From assembly GCA_026770595.1 (NCBI GenBank), contig MU634805.1:1-10089 (forward strand): DNA of 10,089 bases. Reading direction: 5' to 3'. The DNA is from Ochromonadaceae sp. CCMP2298 (Eukaryota; Sar; Synurophyceae; Ochromonadales; Ochromonadaceae). The translations under genes and the position numbers were made by a program. Under the pieces are notes generated by a model. It was not told where the DNA came from and did not search any database. It worked only from the letters and a program-made list of their open reading frames with translations. Each line of letters begins with the position of its first letter. The stretch's first letter is position 1. Positions 7,554 through 10,089 of the stretch are shown piece by piece.

Positions 7554-8816
7554 TCAGCCACAGTCTGCCTCCTCATCGAACTCATACTCATCGCGAGGCG
7601 CATCCTGGAGACGCAGCCACTGCACTACCTCGTCCTGCCCTTCATGCATAGCTCCAGTGTAGGCCGATTCGTCCCATGGGCAAGGAGGGTCCTGTGCACG
7701 CAGCCATTGAAGTACATCGAGATGCCCACTCTCAGCAGCAGCAGCACAAGTCTCTGAGTCCCAGGGACAAGGAGGGTCCTGAGATCGTAGCCACTGCAGG
7801 ACATCGATGTTCCCTCCATCAGCAGCAGCAGCACAAGCATCTGTGTCCCAGGGACAGGGAGGATCCTGAGCTCTCAGCCACCTCAGGACATGGAGATGAT
7901 TATTCTGAGCAGAAAACCAAGCACATTCGTCCCAAGGACAGGGTGGATCTTGAGCTCGCATCCACTGCAGCAACTCCAGATGGCCACCCTTTGCGGCATA
8001 CATGCAAGCATCTTCATCCCACGGACAGGGAGGAAGCTGGGCTCGTAGCCACTGCAAGGCTTCCAGATGCCCACCCTTAGCAGCAGCACTAGCAGTATCA
8101 CTACTCCATTCACAAGGAGGATCTTGAGCTCGCAGCCATAACAGAACGTGTGCGTGCCCTCCCGCCGCTGCCGATGTGCAAATAGTATCTCGATTCCAAG
8201 AACAAGGAGGATCCTGGGCTCGCAGCCACTGGAGCACTTCCAAGCGACCCTCCCCTGCAGCAGCATCACAAGCGCGTCCCCATGGACAGGGAGGCACCTG
8301 GGCTCTAGACCATTCCAGAATATGCAGGTGACCGAAATGCGCCGCTTGATCACACGTATCGTAATCCCAGGGGCAGGGAGGGTCCTGGGTACGCAACCAC
8401 TGCAGCACTGCGAGATGCCCATTCGCAGCAGCGGCATTGCAAATCTGACGTATCCATTTACAGCATCCTGTCTTCGCCCGTAGCCACTGAAGTACATGCA
8501 CATGACCGCCCCTCGCGGCACTTAAGCAAACCTCATTCATCCAAGGGAACCGCCCTTCCATCACTTGCACCCACCACTTCAGAATCTCGAGGCCGCCGCT
8601 GCGTGCCACCTTGCAGCAAATTGCCTTTGATCGCGGCATGCGAATATTTTCTCTGGCCCAAATGAAGAGCGCCACAGAATATATGAAGTCCTCCATTCGC
8701 AGCAGTTCACGAGGAAACGCATTCATCGCATCTCTGTAGCGCCTCGACACAAGCCTGAGCTGCGGGTCGCAGCTGGTACCCAGGTACTCCCTCACTCTGT
8801 CCAAAATGAACTCCAT
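7554..8816 (-). CDS. F-box-like, ankyrin-like repeat protein (short 29-residue repeats)
   Basis: A 420-residue intronless gene. ATG 8816 is chosen because the frame upstream contains no ATG, only a GTG at 8852. Residues 2-35 (ILDRVREYLG ... LRLVSRRYRDAM) look like a degenerate F-box, so a role as a substrate adaptor for an SCF ubiquitin ligase is possible but inferred. From about 74 to 410 there are twelve tandem repeats of 28-30 residues, mostly 29, with the pattern GGHLxVLQWLRAQDPPCPWD and then an Ala-rich helix. Classical ankyrin repeats are about 33 residues; this shorter form is typical of large algal and giant-virus families and binds protein partners. The N-terminal units are the most diverged (for example RFPW, CCKW) and the later ones nearly uniform. 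An acidic tail (409-420) closes the protein. No enzyme domain is visible. Confidence 0.85.
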   Translation of the reverse strand: MEFILDRVREYLGTSCDPQLRLVSRRYRDAMNAFPRELLRMEDFIYSVALFIWARENIRMPRSKAICCKVARSGGLEILKWWVQVMEGRFPWMNEVCLSAARGGHVHVLQWLRAKTGCCKWIRQICNAAAANGHLAVLQWLRTQDPPCPWDYDTCDQAAHFGHLHILEWSRAQVPPCPWGRACDAAAGEGRLEVLQWLRAQDPPCSWNRDTICTSAAAGGHAHVLLWLRAQDPPCEWSSDTASAAAKGGHLEALQWLRAQLPPCPWDEDACMYAAKGGHLELLQWMRAQDPPCPWDECAWFSAQNNHLHVLRWLRAQDPPCPWDTDACAAAADGGNIDVLQWLRSQDPPCPWDSETCAAAAESGHLDVLQWLRAQDPPCPWDESAYTGAMHEGQDEVVQWLRLQDAPRDEYEFDEEADCG

Positions 8817-9127
8817 GCCAGCAGCAGGATAATCAGCAGAATTGACTTGCACTGTGGAATGCCTTTGTAATTGTGCTGCTGTTCTAGTACAAAAAGAGAG
8901 AGAATAAAGTAGCGAGAGAATACAGTAGTAGCTTTCGTTCTTTTGTTCCCCTTTCCCACTCCCCCGAGATCTTTTGGGGACATGGGACCGATTGGGTAGG
9001 GATTGAAGAGGGAATGGAGAGGGAATGGAGAGGGAATGGAGAGCATAGTACGATTGGAAGCCCGCTTTTCCGTGAAGTTGATTTATTCACATTGTTCGAA
9101 CAACAACACTAATACTAAGGTGAGACG
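8817..9127. other. Upstream region of the ankyrin-like gene, with an 11-base tandem repeat
   Basis: It should hold the 5' UTR and promoter of the minus-strand ankyrin-like gene. Three tandem copies with an 11-base period (ATGGAGAGGGA) lie at about 9008-9045. An AATAAA occurs on the plus strand at 8902-8907 and on the minus strand at 9087-9082; neither can be tied to a gene. No coding region is recognised. Confidence 0.5.
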
Positions 9128-9998
9128 GTGGCCTTCTGCCCACTCCTGCCATCTGCCCACAGATCCGTGCATCGATTGAAATACATGTTCTCACAACTAC
9201 ATACATATTGGCTACATAGACTACTGCCGCACTACTACTACAACGACACTCGTTCGCTACCTTCTCCTGACAAGAATACCCCCCCTCCCACCAATTTCCC
9301 TTTCCCTTTCACTCCCCTACACCCCTCCCCAGCGCGCAGTGCCCAACTCCCACCTTGCACGTTACTCCCGTACCCGTACTGCGGCCCCTGCCTGCTCAGA
9401 TCGCGAGCTTTTGGACGTGGGGAGGTGGAGGGGTGCGGAAGTGGGGGGTGGGGGGGGAGTGAGGGGTGAGGGAGAAGAGGGGGGTAAGAGGGTGAAGTAG
9501 GGGGTGCGGCGTCATATACTCTATTACCTCTGCCATATGCAGCCATAGCCGCTCCCTCTGTTTGCAAACTGTGCACCAGAGAGGGTGTCAGAGAGAGAGT
9601 CGGGGGAGGGAAAACCGACAAACTATATCAGCGGGGGGTGCCAGCGCGGACTGTGGGGGATTTCTGCATGACGAGGTGTGGGGTGGGGACAGGGTGTTAC
9701 ATTTAGACGAAGGGTCGCGGAGTCAGCGGGGGGAGGAAGGGGTCAGTGAGCAGTGGGCAGGCTGGGTGACGCGGTGGGACCGGTCTGAGGGCACAGCAGA
9801 GTGCAGAGTGCGCAGTACAGATGCAGTACAGAGTGCAGAGTACAGATTCAGAGTACAGACTATAGACAGGGGGGGGCTCATGATGGAGTGTCAGTGGTGG
9901 TACCCTGGCACCCAGACACACAGAGGCAACCCAGCTGGACACAGGTCACAGGGAAGTGCAGGGCTAGGCAAAGAGCACAGCAGGGTACAGCTACAAGT
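9128..9998. other. Stretch without a confidently recognised gene
   Basis: It is mostly simple sequence: C-rich at 9280-9350, G-rich at 9410-9510, GA-rich at 9580-9610, and AGTACAG/AGTGCAG heptamers at 9798-9861. A possible spliced minus-strand coding segment (exons 9568-9528 and 9407-9354) is discussed among the findings. Longer open frames here translate to Pro/Ser-rich or biased peptides with no known domain. Confidence 0.5.
9798..9861. repeat. Degenerate heptamer array (AGTACAG / AGTGCAG)
   Basis: About seven units of AGTACAG, AGTGCAG or a variant, with two short interruptions of 4-6 bases, ending in ACTATAG. The reverse complement (CTGTACT, CTATAGT) matches the TGTACCC/TATACTC family seen elsewhere in the window, here on the opposite strand. 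Confidence 0.7.
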
Positions 9999-10089
9999 GT
10001 AGAGGTAGAGGTAGAGGCAGAGGCAGAGGCAGAGGCAGAGGCAGAGGCAGAGGCAGAGGCAGAGGCAGAGGCAGAGGCAGAGGCAGAGG
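9999..10089. repeat. GTAGAG / GCAGAG hexanucleotide satellite, runs off the window
   Basis: Three GTAGAG units (9999-10016) are followed by twelve perfect GCAGAG units and one extra base up to the last base. The perfect part is recent or homogenised. Its full length is not visible, and assembly may have stopped in it. Confidence 0.95.

Noticed and set aside
8817-8852. Twelve-codon N-terminal extension of the ankyrin-like gene
   Set aside because: It would need a GTG start; nuclear genes start at ATG, and the first ATG of the frame is at 8816, right before the F-box-like segment.
9238-9621. Minus-strand open frame of 127 codons rich in Pro and Ser
   Set aside because: The middle is a C-rich tract that reads better as an intron between the exons proposed at 9568-9528 and 9407-9354; as one continuous protein it shows no domain.

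Overview
The window looks like nuclear DNA of a eukaryotic microalga, most likely one with a complex (secondary) plastid. The evidence is: intron-rich genes with GT-AG splice sites; a nuclear gene for the ribosome maturation factor RbfA whose product begins with an ER-type signal sequence; hydrophobic N-termini also on the CobW-type GTPase and the flavin monooxygenase; and a protein of short ankyrin-like repeats carrying a W-L-R ... C-P-W-D signature, a style I associate with stramenopile and other algal genomes. The exact lineage cannot be fixed from this sequence. There are no prokaryotic operons, CRISPR arrays, transposases, rRNAs or tRNAs that I can see.

Layout from left to right. (1) 187-2319, minus: a FAD-dependent aromatic-ring monooxygenase (kynurenine 3-monooxygenase-like), four exons read here, 3' end cut off by the window edge. 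(2) 2669-2941, plus: a small single-exon LYR protein, an Isd11/LYRM4 homologue for mitochondrial Fe-S cluster assembly, divergent from gene 1. (3) 3140-5975, minus: a complete seven-exon CobW/COG0523 GTPase of 571 residues, convergent with gene 2. (4) 6502-7095, plus: RbfA, divergent from gene 3 across a 526-base intergenic region. (5) 7554-8816, minus: an intronless F-box-like plus ankyrin-like repeat protein, convergent with RbfA. (6) 8817-10089: repeat-rich sequence without a confidently recognised gene, ending in a hexanucleotide satellite that runs off the window.

The genes do not form a pathway. Two (RbfA and CobW) are plausible plastid proteins, one (Isd11) is mitochondrial, and the others have their own roles. 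The most striking non-coding feature is a family of degenerate 7-base tandem repeats (consensus near YRYACCC, for example TGTACCC, TATACTC, CACACCC) that occurs in two introns of gene 1, between the convergent genes 4 and 5, and on the opposite strand near 9.8 kb. Simple hexanucleotide repeats have also entered coding sequence, where they encode low-complexity inserts and even a signal-peptide core. I found no convincing new multi-gene system; the repeat family and the ankyrin-like array are the points most worth a second look.
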